Part shown: positions 1-8,436 of the stretch, piece after piece
Numbering within the stretch: the stretch's first letter is position 1
How the letters are laid out: each line of letters begins with the position of its first letter
Assembly: GCA_945868505.1 (NCBI GenBank)
Contig: CAMBLO010000002.1
Location: forward strand, 1 to 64,000
Origin: an uncultured Clostridia bacterium
GTDB lineage: Bacteria; Bacillota; Clostridia; Lachnospirales; Anaerotignaceae
Direction of reading: 5' to 3'
DNA: 64,000 nt
Notes under the pieces: model-generated
Databases searched by the model: none
Told to the model about the DNA's origin: nothing
Seen by the model: only the letters and a program-made list of their open reading frames with translations
Program-made: the position numbers and the translations under genes

Positions 1-55
1 CGTGGGTCAATTTTTTCTCGGCCGTCGTAAGTCAATTATACACCGGCTGTGACAG

Positions 56-256
56 ACTAATGCTATCGAAAGCCTGAACAGCACCTACCGCCGTCTGAAT
101 GCCCAGAGAAGCGTATTTCCCAGTCCTACAGCTTTGATGAAAGCTCTGTATCTGGCAACTTTCGAAGCATCGAAAAAATGGACTGTGACCCTCCGAAATT
201 GGGGTCGTGTTTATGGCGAACTGAGCATCATGTACGAAGGCAGATTGCCCGAATAA
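56..256 (+). pseudogene. IS256-family transposase, 3' remnant
   Basis: Reading from 56 gives the typical C-terminus of an IS256/mutator transposase, starting TNAIESLNSTYRR and ending with YGELSIMYEGRLPE before the stop at 254-256. The frame closes upstream at a TGA at 50-52, where the family normally continues, so the copy is a remnant or frameshifted. The rest of any element lies beyond the left edge. It marks the left side of the island as a place where mobile DNA has landed. Confidence 0.75.
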
Positions 257-263
257 TAAAAAA

Positions 264-311
264 CAGGCATATCAGAAGTCCTGAAAAATCAGGATTTTCT
301 TGACATGCCTG
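264..311. repeat. nested inverted repeat after the transposase remnant
   Basis: The outer arms CAGGCAT (264-270) and ATGCCTG (305-311) enclose an inner hairpin TCCTGA/TCAGGA (279-284, 289-294). It lies eight bases after the transposase stop, so it is probably the right terminal inverted repeat of the IS or a terminator inside that end. Confidence 0.5.
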
Positions 312-447
312 CATTTAGTAATTATAGTGTCTGTGTGGTTAGATAGTTGAAAAATCAGCTGTTGAGCCATCGAATCCTATCATAGAAAGCCTATTTACAG
401 AAAATTTTTCACACCCTCATAGTTATCGGAAATGTTCCACTCCACCG

Positions 448-2178
448 CTACTTTTCATTTTTTGCTTTGTGGTTGAATGCAACCCAACTAATTGCAGTTT
501 TTTGCAATTCTTCTAATAGTTCAAGATGTTTGCTGTAATTAATAGTGTTAAGACATCTACGTTTTTCTGTGAGCTTTATTACATTGCTCGCTTTTCCTTC
601 CATCCCAGTTTCTCGTTCAGTTCCAACAATGACCTGCCCCTCGTCAGACAAAAATAATTCTAATGATTTGAATATGCTCCCTAAGTTTTCGGCATCTTGA
701 CCTTGCTGATTAGGAGTGTCAACCACATAAAAATTGAAAGGGCTATTTGTTCTATATAAATTATATAGATACAGCGCCGACTGATACATATAAACTAATC
801 GTGGAGTTTCGCTTCCAGTACGGTCTATTATTTGCACAAAATCCCTTAGTTTGATGAATGTTTTAGGAAGATTTATCGCATCTGCTAAGGTGCGGCAATA
901 TCCTTCTATATCTTCTCTTATATCTTTGGAACGCTCTTTGGATTTCTTTTCGTTTATTTTCTCGTCAATTATTGCAATTTTAGAAACATATGAATCTATT
1001 TCTCCTTGTAGAACTTCCAATTGCCTCTTGCAGGATTCATATATCTCATACTGTCCCTTGTTTTTATAAAAAGAAGAATAGGATAGAAGTTGTTGAGAGT
1101 TCCGAACTTTTTGTTCAATAGACTGAATTTCTAAAGAGACACCGTTATATTTCTCCTTAAGTTCTTCTAATTCTTCTGTAGCAATAGATATGCTATTTCT
1201 CAGTTCTGTAATAAGCTTTTCACAATGAGCATAATCTGAAGTTATATTTAATTGTTCCTCTAATCCGTTTGAATAAATAGTGCCACAAATTGGGCAGACC
1301 AACTCATCTTCTTGAGTCATTGCAAATTCAATGTCCTTTTTTGTTTCTATGAGATTGTGTTCCACAACGTGCAATTTGTGTTGATTGACATATATATCAT
1401 TTTCCAAAACTGTCCTCTCTGCATTATAAGAAAATTGCATTTTCCTTAATTCTTCCGCCTTAGCAAGCAAAGATTCAATATCTGTTGTGACCTCTTCAAC
1501 GGATTCAATATTCTCAATTTGCGTTAGTGTAGATGTGATACGGGAAACAAAGCTTTGATTATAATTCAATTCTTTTTTCTTATCATCTTTTTCAAGTATA
1601 TGTTCTGCTTTTTGTGCTTGAAGTTCATAATACGTATCATCAAGGTAACCGCATACATATTTATTTGTATTTGGTTTCCAATCTTTAATGTACGCAACAT
1701 TACTGAAAGAATCAGCTATTTTACTCCATCCTTCATCTTGGTCAATATATTGAAATCTAAAGAGTAATGGCGGTGTTACATTGAATTGCTTACCATCTTT
1801 TGAAATGCAGGGCATTTTGATTTCTAAAATATCCATTAAACAGTTACTATATTCGTGAAAAGCTTCCGTTTCGATAATGCAAGAATAGGAATCCTCATTA
1901 TTCTCAAAAATCTGAAATTTTTTGCCTTGGCGAACAACACAAAACTGCTTTTCTCCATATTTAAAGAACAACAAATAAGCGGAAATCAGTTTTTTCCAAT
2001 CAGTTTCAATTCTTTTGCATTCACATCCCAAAGTAGTAAATATACTTTTGATAATTGAAGATTTGCCTGTTTTATTTCCTCCCAAAATAATATTAAGCCC
2101 ATTTTCAAAAGGAACCTCTAACGACCGAGACTCACTTTGACTGATTACTATCAGTTTTTTTATCGTTAGCCTTTTCAT
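448..2178 (-). CDS. SMC/Rad50-like ATPase of a defence operon (LmuB-like)
   Basis: The protein has 576 residues. A Walker A motif, GGNKTGKSS, is near residues 33-41, followed by a long charged coiled-coil region. A zinc-hook CPICG lies near residue 294, in the middle of the coil. A signature-like stretch GSETPR (about 451) and a Walker B variant FYVVDTPNQQ (about 481) complete the split ATPase head. This is the layout of the SMC-like ATPases in Lamassu and ABC-three-component defence systems, and the protein is somewhat shorter than typical LmuB. It is the last gene of a minus-strand operon, and its start lies inside the micro-ORF at 2132-2269, so translation is probably coupled. The likely role is sensing of DNA ends or structures with control of the neighbouring nuclease. 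The ATPase family is seen directly. The defence role is inferred from context. Confidence 0.8.
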   Translation of the reverse strand: MKRLTIKKLIVISQSESRSLEVPFENGLNIILGGNKTGKSSIIKSIFTTLGCECKRIETDWKKLISAYLLFFKYGEKQFCVVRQGKKFQIFENNEDSYSCIIETEAFHEYSNCLMDILEIKMPCISKDGKQFNVTPPLLFRFQYIDQDEGWSKIADSFSNVAYIKDWKPNTNKYVCGYLDDTYYELQAQKAEHILEKDDKKKELNYNQSFVSRITSTLTQIENIESVEEVTTDIESLLAKAEELRKMQFSYNAERTVLENDIYVNQHKLHVVEHNLIETKKDIEFAMTQEDELVCPICGTIYSNGLEEQLNITSDYAHCEKLITELRNSISIATEELEELKEKYNGVSLEIQSIEQKVRNSQQLLSYSSFYKNKGQYEIYESCKRQLEVLQGEIDSYVSKIAIIDEKINEKKSKERSKDIREDIEGYCRTLADAINLPKTFIKLRDFVQIIDRTGSETPRLVYMYQSALYLYNLYRTNSPFNFYVVDTPNQQGQDAENLGSIFKSLELFLSDEGQVIVGTERETGMEGKASNVIKLTEKRRCLNTINYSKHLELLEELQKTAISWVAFNHKAKNEK

Positions 2179-2269
2179 TATCTTTTTCCTCCTGCTGTTT
2201 TCGTAAATTTCTAATTAAAATTTTGTACTTTTGCTCTTGTTTAACTTTTTCAACTGAATTTTTGCTCAT
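2132..2269 (-). CDS. 45-residue charged micro-ORF between nuclease and SMC genes
   Basis: The ATG at 2269 lies inside the last codons of the DUF4297 gene (20-base overlap), and the TGA at 2132 lies 47 bases inside the SMC gene. The product is almost entirely helical-looking and charged (MSKNSVEKVKQEQKYKI at the N-terminus, then runs of K, E, Q and D). No family was recognised. The position matches the small middle component found between effector and ATPase genes in Lamassu (LmuC) and ABC-three-component operons, but this one is much smaller. It could be a miniature third subunit or merely a coupling leader for the ATPase gene. Confidence 0.45.
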   Translation of the reverse strand: MSKNSVEKVKQEQKYKILIRNLRKQQEEKDNEKANDKKTDSNQSK

Positions 2270-3341
2270 AATACAACACCTCAACTAACGATTTATCAAG
2301 AGAATCCGATAGGAGATTATGCTTTTGTAATTCTTGAATGCATAATCTTTTCAGGTCATTATTAAACCCATTTGTCTCACATGATTCACAATATGTAGAA
2401 ATTGTTTTTCGCAACACAACAACAATTTCTTGATATTTAACATCATTAACATCAAGCCACCTTGTATCGTGGAGCGTTTTTGCTGATTCTATACGATTAA
2501 TATCCTTGTCCGACAATGATTGAGTAATCAAGTAATCGTGAAATGCATCATAATTTCCGCTGTTCTTTATGTTACCATCAATTTTCTTGCCTATTTGAGC
2601 AATATCCACACCTTTTTTTTCAACTAAACTTTTCATACTAATAGGTACTTTGATTTTTTCTTTACTCTTTTTTCTTACATCATTTAGCAATTGCTGAAAA
2701 ATAAGATTGGCAGTATTGGACGGAATATTTTTGTCTGCCAAGTGGTTGAAAAATTTACCCATAGTTTGAGATTCATAAGTTGTTAGTTGTAGTTCCGATT
2801 TATGGACAAAAGTATTCTGAATAAACTCCTCAAAGACAGAATCAAAATTGCTCGGCATATCATCTAAAAATTCATTTTTAATCCTGTCTTTGATTTTTTC
2901 ATATAACGCAATATTTTCTGTCTGAAGCCTTTTCCCGTCTTCAATATATGACTGCCATAACAAAACCTCTTTATCAAAATCATTATTTGATACAAAATGG
3001 CAATGCGAACATTCAGCACCAAATGTCAAATAGTTGTAGAAAATAAAACCTAAAAAAGATTTTTTGTAGCTACCACTTTTTTTCTTTTCCCTTTTAGACA
3101 TTTCCGCAATAGTCCAGTCAGAAGAATCTTCTTTTGTCTTTATTTGAAAAAACTGATACTGCTGATTATTGGGAGAAAATTCAGCCATATCATCGTGAAA
3201 TTCACAAAAAACAATACACTCTGCATCTTCTTGAAGTTTACCTATTATATGGCATACAATCCAATGAACTTGATATTCAAATCTATTATAGGAGTCAGAA
3301 CCTGCTTGCTCACGCTGTTCAACAGTAAGGACGCTACTCAT
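2250..3341 (-). CDS. DUF4297 / Cap4-like dsDNA nuclease-domain protein
   Basis: The protein has 363 residues. The first third carries the DUF4297 (Cap4-type) nuclease pattern: an opening NRFEYQVHW helix, acidic residues HDDMAEF, and FFQIKTKE near residues 60-70, which is the Q-x-K version of the PD-(D/E)XK catalytic lysine motif. The remainder is helical and was not assigned. Cap4-like nucleases cut double-stranded DNA when a partner senses infection, and act as effectors in CBASS and in Cap4-type Lamassu. The start codon overlaps the abiEii stop (ATGA), and the end overlaps the micro-ORF. Because an SMC-like ATPase follows, this is best read as a LmuA-like effector. No CD-NTase gene is nearby, which argues against CBASS. 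Confidence 0.75.
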   Translation of the reverse strand: MSSVLTVEQREQAGSDSYNRFEYQVHWIVCHIIGKLQEDAECIVFCEFHDDMAEFSPNNQQYQFFQIKTKEDSSDWTIAEMSKREKKKSGSYKKSFLGFIFYNYLTFGAECSHCHFVSNNDFDKEVLLWQSYIEDGKRLQTENIALYEKIKDRIKNEFLDDMPSNFDSVFEEFIQNTFVHKSELQLTTYESQTMGKFFNHLADKNIPSNTANLIFQQLLNDVRKKSKEKIKVPISMKSLVEKKGVDIAQIGKKIDGNIKNSGNYDAFHDYLITQSLSDKDINRIESAKTLHDTRWLDVNDVKYQEIVVVLRKTISTYCESCETNGFNNDLKRLCIQELQKHNLLSDSLDKSLVEVLYYEQKFS

Positions 3342-4255
3342 AATTTGGGACTCCTTTCATTTTTATTCCATTTCATAATAAAGTTCCACTGCTCTTGCCA
3401 TTCTTTCTCATTCACAATCGCATCAAACACAGGCTCAAGAAAAGTCTGGATTTCCGTAATGACGAATGAAAACTCAAGCGTATTATCTTTTATGGTTTTC
3501 AAAAAGAATTTCCAACGCTTCTGCATATCTTCATCATCGCCAAGTGCAACAACACGCTTAAAACTATCTCTATCATAGGGAGTACCACGCCGCTGTAAGG
3601 TTTCAAATATAGCTGCCTGCAATTTTGCACCCTCAAAATCGAATGTCCTTGAAAGATAATAGATGTCATAAAAATCTTTCATTCTGCCTGTCAGCTCAAA
3701 ACGTTGCAGTATAGCATCAAACTTCTCAGCAATGGTGCTTTCAAGGGAATAAGTTTTGATTACAGGTGCTTCAAAGTCTGGAAGCTGAGTGTTGATTGTG
3801 CGTTCTTCGGCATGGGGGACTATAATATCGCCCACGCCTATATCAACATTGAACGGCACACGCACATTTTTTATTTGGGCAATAATCTGTGTACTGATAC
3901 CGTGATATTTTCTTTGCGGAGAAATCTCTTCAAAGCCTTTTGCTCGCATTTCTATATAATCGTTACCCGTCGGTGTGGCGATAATTTTACAAATCAACTC
4001 TTTTACATCATCTATTGCATTAGAGTATCCACGAAGCAGGAAATCGACATCAATGGTAGCTCGACTTTCAAAATTGGTTAGAGTATAAATGAACAATCCA
4101 CCTTTGAGTATTAGTGTATCCTCACACCCAGATTTTGATAGCTTTCTCAAAAATTCTTCCTGCACAAAAAGCTGCAAGCATTGCTGGTAGCTGATACCAG
4201 AGGCTTTTGCTTTATTTCTCAGCTTTGCCAGAACGGAAGCTGCAACATCTGCCAT
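3338..4255 (-). CDS. AbiEii/AbiGii nucleotidyltransferase toxin
   Basis: This is a DUF1814-type nucleotidyltransferase of 305 residues, the toxin of type IV AbiE systems. It shows the family motifs in order: LILKGGLF (about 50), RATIDVDFLL (about 65-74, with the metal-binding D-x-D), and a conserved lysine/KD block ending GRMKDFYDIYYLSR in the second half. AbiEii enzymes modify RNA (tRNA in the related MenT toxins) and stop growth on phage infection. The start was placed at the ATG overlapping the antitoxin stop (TAATG), rather than the GTG three codons earlier. Its own stop overlaps the next start by four bases, coupling the toxin to the nuclease gene downstream. Confidence 0.88.
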   Translation of the reverse strand: MADVAASVLAKLRNKAKASGISYQQCLQLFVQEEFLRKLSKSGCEDTLILKGGLFIYTLTNFESRATIDVDFLLRGYSNAIDDVKELICKIIATPTGNDYIEMRAKGFEEISPQRKYHGISTQIIAQIKNVRVPFNVDIGVGDIIVPHAEERTINTQLPDFEAPVIKTYSLESTIAEKFDAILQRFELTGRMKDFYDIYYLSRTFDFEGAKLQAAIFETLQRRGTPYDRDSFKRVVALGDDEDMQKRWKFFLKTIKDNTLEFSFVITEIQTFLEPVFDAIVNEKEWQEQWNFIMKWNKNERSPKL

Positions 4256-4863
4256 TACAACCACACTCCAATCAATTCTTTTACACGCGTTTGAACACGC
4301 AAAACTTTCGCATATTCTATAAGATTCGGTATATTCTTTTTCGGGTCTTTAACATAGCCCTGTACTGCTTTATTAAAAACCTCCTTATCCATCTTGTTCA
4401 TATTTCGCAGCACATCGCAAATAGTACGGTCACGGTCATAAATGCGGACTTTGTGGAAATCAATTTCACCTTCGGTTTCGCCCAGCGTAACCAACTCTGA
4501 CTCTACACGATATGCCTTTATAAACGGATAATCGATTTTTGTTCGCCGCTTAGAGACATTTTTATCTATTGCAAAGTTCCATTCAGCAGGATTTCTGTCA
4601 CTGTATCTATAATAGAATAGGGCAGTCTCCATACAGAGCACTGCATCGGGAAACAATCGATTGATAATGACAACTTCGCTTTCTCCATAATCTTGAGTCC
4701 AGTGATAGTAACCTCGCCTGACTCTTTCAATCAATCCTTCGTCTAAAAGTTGTTTTATATCTGCATAGTATAACTTTGAAGCTGTAAGTTCAGCAGTAGT
4801 CATAACATAATTATGACTGCTAAACAACATTCTCAGTGTCTCAATATCTTTATTCTGAAGCAT
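4255..4863 (-). CDS. AbiEi-family antitoxin / autoregulator
   Basis: The protein has 202 residues. An N-terminal winged-helix AbiEi_4-type domain contains MTTAELTASKLYYADI and the RRGYYHW turn, and a C-terminal antitoxin domain follows. AbiEi proteins repress their own promoter by binding inverted repeats and neutralise AbiEii without a stable complex. The ribosome site AGAGGTGA sits just upstream of the ATG at 4863, and a near-consensus promoter follows. As the first gene of the five-gene operon, it would set transcription of the whole set, including the nuclease and ATPase. Confidence 0.85.
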   Translation of the reverse strand: MLQNKDIETLRMLFSSHNYVMTTAELTASKLYYADIKQLLDEGLIERVRRGYYHWTQDYGESEVVIINRLFPDAVLCMETALFYYRYSDRNPAEWNFAIDKNVSKRRTKIDYPFIKAYRVESELVTLGETEGEIDFHKVRIYDRDRTICDVLRNMNKMDKEVFNKAVQGYVKDPKKNIPNLIEYAKVLRVQTRVKELIGVWL

Positions 4864-4879
4864 ATCTTCACCTCTATTT

Positions 4880-4905
4880 AATCGCCCTTAATCAGACCAA
4901 CGATT
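4880..4905. promoter_or_regulatory. possible AbiEi operator
   Basis: Arms AATCG (4880-4884) and CGATT (4901-4905), each next to a C/G triplet, form an inverted repeat between the -10 box and the abiEi ribosome site. AbiEi antitoxins are known to bind such repeats. The assignment is by position only. Confidence 0.35.
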
Positions 4906-4919
4906 GGGCACTTTACTAT

Positions 4920-4948
4920 ATTATATTCGATTTTTCTCTTTAAGTCAA
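4920..4948 (-). promoter_or_regulatory. promoter of the abiEi-led operon
   Basis: On the minus strand TTGACT (4943-4948) is followed after exactly 17 bases by TATAAT (4920-4925), about 57 bases before the abiEi ATG. This is one of the best sigma-A-type promoters in the window. Confidence 0.8.
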
Positions 4949-5067
4949 CAATAGCAAAGTGAACGCTTTTAATTATATCAATCAGGCAGTTTAGTATATA
5001 ATATGCCCTCCGCTTTTTTAACCAGATAAAATATTGGTCAGCGAAAAGACAAATATGTAAAAAAATA

Positions 5068-5094
5068 AGCGTACCACTGTTTTTATGATACGCT
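5068..5094 (-). terminator. terminator after the rlmD-tail copy
   Basis: A hairpin with arms AGCGTATCAT and a matching GGTACGCT is followed on the minus strand by a run of T. It lies just past the stop of the tail copy at 5103 and may be the original rlmD terminator. Confidence 0.6.
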
Positions 5095-5102
5095 CATCAT
5101 TA

Positions 5103-5471
5103 TTAAATTACCTCAAAATGCTTCAACGCATCCTTTATAGCTTCAACTTTTTCTGGTGTCGGATGCTTCCTCGGCTGTTTCAATTCTTCTACCGCATTAG
5201 GAGCATCGTACATCGGCAAGCCTAAATCTCTCTTTACCTCTGCGATATATGCGGTATGTACTTTAAAGCCATATTTAGCTTCTATGTACTCTTTTATCAT
5301 TTTGTAGGTCACTCGCTCTTTGGGCTTGTATGCTTCGGCTCTTTTAGCGATGTTATCAAGCGGAACTTTACCCTCACCCTCGCCAAACTCAACTTTTACG
5401 TTGATATGTCCGTCTGGTTTTTTGTGGGAAAGCAGTACTACCGTCTCGACGTGCATATCAAATGAGAACAT
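5103..5471 (-). pseudogene. detached rlmD 3' tail (site C copy)
   Basis: A 122-codon frame opens with MFSFDMHVETVVLLS and continues as a tail about 95% identical in protein to the end of the recombinase gene at 8437-8781. It is clearly related to the end of rlmD at 23373. The first 37 bases also resemble rlmD (GGATATGTTC, then codons for HVETV), matching its MDMFPRTVHVETV. This is therefore an rlmD C-terminus cut from its methyltransferase part by insertion, or an element-borne copy of it. No methyltransferase domain or good ribosome site precedes it. It may be translated, but it cannot be an enzyme by itself. Confidence 0.75.
5440..5447. other. attachment-site core C
   Basis: ACCGTCTC sits within a 23-base stretch shared exactly with site B at 8774, both followed on the minus strand by the rlmD tail. 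It is the presumed crossover region of the serine recombinase, corresponding to the HVETV codons of rlmD. Confidence 0.6.
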
Positions 5472-5670
5472 ATCCCCACAAAATCACGGAAATATGAGAA
5501 ATATTTCTGCAGTACGAATACTGTTCGTGCAACCCTTTTCCCACAAATACATAGCTAATATAAGATCTACGTCACTCTGATTCACAATTTAATCTTCGTT
5601 CATATCATCAATATCTTCTTCTGACTTACCAGTTTCTAATGCACAATTGCTCTATATCATTTTTTCTCTA

Positions 5671-6312
5671 CTATTCTAACATTTCTGATAATTTTAATTG
5701 TTTTAAAAATCTATCAGCAATATAATATTGGATATCTAATTTTTCTACTGGCTGTTTTCTAGCTCTAATAGATATTTTAAGTTTTCCAGCAGACACACTC
5801 ATCAAACCTATATTTAACTCTCTAAATTGTTGCCTATCTACTTTCTGCACATATTCAGAGCTTAATGCAACATATACTTCATTTGCATATTGTTTATATC
5901 TAATGGCTTGCTCTAATCCGGCTTTCCAGTCAGAAATTTTCGCTTCTACAGCAATAAAATTCTTAGTAACAGCGTCAATTTTTTTTACAGAAGTAATATA
6001 ATTTCCACTAATTTTAATATAGCCAAGATTTTCTAACTCACGAAGAAAATGATGAAATTTCCGGTTCACCCTTTCATCTGTAATTTTCATTTCATTCAGA
6101 CTTATTTTTTTGTGATTATAAATTCCGTTAAAATAGTAATATGCATTAAAATACTCATCAAATACAATATTGCTTCTATTTATATCTGTTGTATAAACTA
6201 TATCTGCAATATTGTTTCCTCCTCGTAGTTCTCTGACAATATATTGAGTCCCAAATCTTTCTTGTAAATCAAGAACCAATTTTTCCACCAATTCTTTTTC
6301 GTTTACAAACAT
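5671..6312 (-). CDS. PD-(D/E)XK nuclease-like protein, partner of the kinase
   Basis: The family was not recognised by name. The protein has 213 residues. RGGNNIADIVY (D37) and, after an insertion, FIAVEAKISDWKAGLEQA (E123, K125) have the spacing and context of a PD-(D/E)XK fold, including the helix and QxxxY-like stretch that usually follow. The insertion (about 75-110, NRKFHHFLRELENLGYIKIS) looks like a winged helix. The ribosome site AGGTGG precedes the ATG. It starts 21 bases after the kinase stop, so the two genes are one operon. A role as a nuclease effector or DNA/RNA-binding regulator is inferred, and the catalytic reading should be tested by structure prediction. Confidence 0.55.
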   Translation of the reverse strand: MFVNEKELVEKLVLDLQERFGTQYIVRELRGGNNIADIVYTTDINRSNIVFDEYFNAYYYFNGIYNHKKISLNEMKITDERVNRKFHHFLRELENLGYIKISGNYITSVKKIDAVTKNFIAVEAKISDWKAGLEQAIRYKQYANEVYVALSSEYVQKVDRQQFRELNIGLMSVSAGKLKISIRARKQPVEKLDIQYYIADRFLKQLKLSEMLE

Positions 6313-6333
6313 AATTCCACCTACTCAACTTAA

Positions 6334-8331
6334 TCAAACAATCTTTTTTAAATTCTTTAACAGTTTATAATAATCCGTATTCTTTTGGCTCCCCATAATT
6401 TTCTTTGGTATAGAATCCAAATTCTTCAGTGCGACATCAATACGTTCTCTTAAATAAATAATACGTTCTTCTCCATCATACTGATTAAATTTATCCACTT
6501 CTTCTATCATCATTTGCCAGTGATGCAACTGTACTCCTTTATCTCCAGTACCTATTTCAATAGCCGATTTACCATTACACCACTTACAATTGCATCCACC
6601 AAAATAATTATATATTTGTTCAAATGCAAACGTGTCTTTTTTCGGATAAGTCAAAAAAGATAATACTTGTGGAAAATAAAATTTTGAGTATAAATTAAAT
6701 GAATCTTTTTCTTCCTTTATATATTGCTCATCGAAATAATCTATACTTGCTAATCCAAGTGAAAAACCATGTATCCCCTTAGCAATCAATGTTAATCCTA
6801 AAGGGATTGGAACTTTCAAAGCAATAACAGGTTTACTTGTATATTTCTGTAAAGCAACCATAAATTCAAGATAACTCCCTAATGATTGCTCATTTAACTG
6901 TTTCATATCCGAAACTTGCACAATAAATCCGTCTACTTTCGCATGAACAAAGTATGATAATATCTTATCTGCTTGAAAAACCAAATGCCCAAGCCCAATT
7001 GATATCATTGCATATTTTTCTTTTCCTTCCTCGACCACCTGTGAGCTTTCATCAATCAATTGAATATTCATTCTAATCCAATCATCAACTTTTTCTACAG
7101 GATAATCGGTATTACTTATATAATGATACGGTAAAATTAATTTCTGCCCTATCGAAACTGTCGCATACCATTTATCTATATACTCTTTTCGTTTTTGAGG
7201 ATTATGTAAGTATTCCAAGGAAATTACGCCTTTTTCTGGCGCATAAGGCAATTCTACAAGCCCTTTTGTATTGCCAAACGCAACATAAGACAATCTTTGA
7301 GTTGATGGATCAATTATTACATTCTCAAAATTGTTATTAGCAAAATGTAAATGCAGTTTTTTCATCCAATTTTGAACATGAATAGGATAAATTATATCTG
7401 CTTTATTAACTTTCTCAAATTGTTCCGTAACATCTTTTTCTCGATATACCCACGCATAATATTTTCCTACAGTTACTAATTCTTCTTGAATATTCTTTTT
7501 ATCAAATGCGTCTATGAATTCATCAACAGTCTGAAAGCGTGCAAATGGTTCCTTTGCCGTTGCCTTAAATATAATATTTTCTAACCCATCACTTATAGTT
7601 GGATTGTACTGTTTTGGCGGTATGATAGGATCATTCAGAATTTTCATCAATAACTCGGGTAATGTTGAAGCTTTATAGGGAATATTTTTAGTCAGCATTT
7701 CATATAAAATTATTCCCAAGGCATATATATCTGCTCTATAGTCAATATGTTTGCTATCCTTCAATTGTTCTGGAGACATATATAGCGGTGAACCGATTTG
7801 AGTTCCTGTTGATGTTATTGAGGAAAAATCTATTATTTTACTCAAACCATAATCAATTATTTTTACATTTAGATTGTCATCAATCATTATATTGTCTGGT
7901 TTTAAATCTCTATGAATAATACCCGCATTTTCAATAATAGTATTATGCAAATCCCTTACGCCATGCAATACGCTTACAAATATGCGAATCAACGTCTCCA
8001 GTTCAACATCATTTTTCAAAAAACTTCTTAAAGTCCTTCCTGAAAAATACTCCATTACTATGACATATTCCATTATGCCAAACTCATTTTTAAAGTAAAA
8101 ATCTTCCTGATATTTAATCAGATTTTCTCCTTTTACATTCTTTAAAACATCTATTTCTCTTGTGATTCGATTTTGTTCGTTCTTAAATTCATCTAAAATA
8201 TAGGTTTCTGATAAAACTTTTGCAGCATATACATTATTTTCTTTTGATACTCTATATACAGCACCAAAACTCCCACTTCCAAGCGCTTCTTCAAATAAAT
8301 ATCCGTTAATCACTTGTCCAACAATATTCAT
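6334..8331 (-). CDS. Ser/Thr protein kinase with a large novel C-terminal domain
   Basis: The protein has 665 residues. Residues 1-275 are a complete Hanks-type kinase: GSGSFGAVY loop, AAKVL lysine, IIHRDLKPDNIM catalytic loop, DYG in place of DFG, and MSPE for APE. There is no membrane segment or PASTA repeat, so it is not a PrkC-type cell-wall kinase. The second half includes a predicted alternating beta/alpha region (for example KVDGFIVQVSDM) and a C-x-C-x2-C motif (GGCNCKWCNGK, about residue 580) followed by QLHHW. This recalls the zinc site of tRNA-guanine transglycosylases, but that link is only a suggestion. The ribosome site AGGAGG lies 8 bases before the ATG. Its place between att sites with a nuclease-like partner suggests phage defence. 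Confidence 0.8.
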   Translation of the reverse strand: MNIVGQVINGYLFEEALGSGSFGAVYRVSKENNVYAAKVLSETYILDEFKNEQNRITREIDVLKNVKGENLIKYQEDFYFKNEFGIMEYVIVMEYFSGRTLRSFLKNDVELETLIRIFVSVLHGVRDLHNTIIENAGIIHRDLKPDNIMIDDNLNVKIIDYGLSKIIDFSSITSTGTQIGSPLYMSPEQLKDSKHIDYRADIYALGIILYEMLTKNIPYKASTLPELLMKILNDPIIPPKQYNPTISDGLENIIFKATAKEPFARFQTVDEFIDAFDKKNIQEELVTVGKYYAWVYREKDVTEQFEKVNKADIIYPIHVQNWMKKLHLHFANNNFENVIIDPSTQRLSYVAFGNTKGLVELPYAPEKGVISLEYLHNPQKRKEYIDKWYATVSIGQKLILPYHYISNTDYPVEKVDDWIRMNIQLIDESSQVVEEGKEKYAMISIGLGHLVFQADKILSYFVHAKVDGFIVQVSDMKQLNEQSLGSYLEFMVALQKYTSKPVIALKVPIPLGLTLIAKGIHGFSLGLASIDYFDEQYIKEEKDSFNLYSKFYFPQVLSFLTYPKKDTFAFEQIYNYFGGCNCKWCNGKSAIEIGTGDKGVQLHHWQMMIEEVDKFNQYDGEERIIYLRERIDVALKNLDSIPKKIMGSQKNTDYYKLLKNLKKIV

Positions 8332-8436
8332 TCACAAGGCCTCCTAATCCCTTCTCTTTCAAGATTTTTATTCATTGTATCACATTGCTCCTACTTTTTC
8401 TATTGTACCACTATTCCTAATAATATGCTCTTGAGT

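Noticed and set aside
448-4863. CBASS system because of the Cap4-like nuclease
   Set aside because: No cyclic nucleotide synthase, E2/JAB or HORMA gene is present. The SMC ATPase points to a Lamassu/ABC-three-component type.
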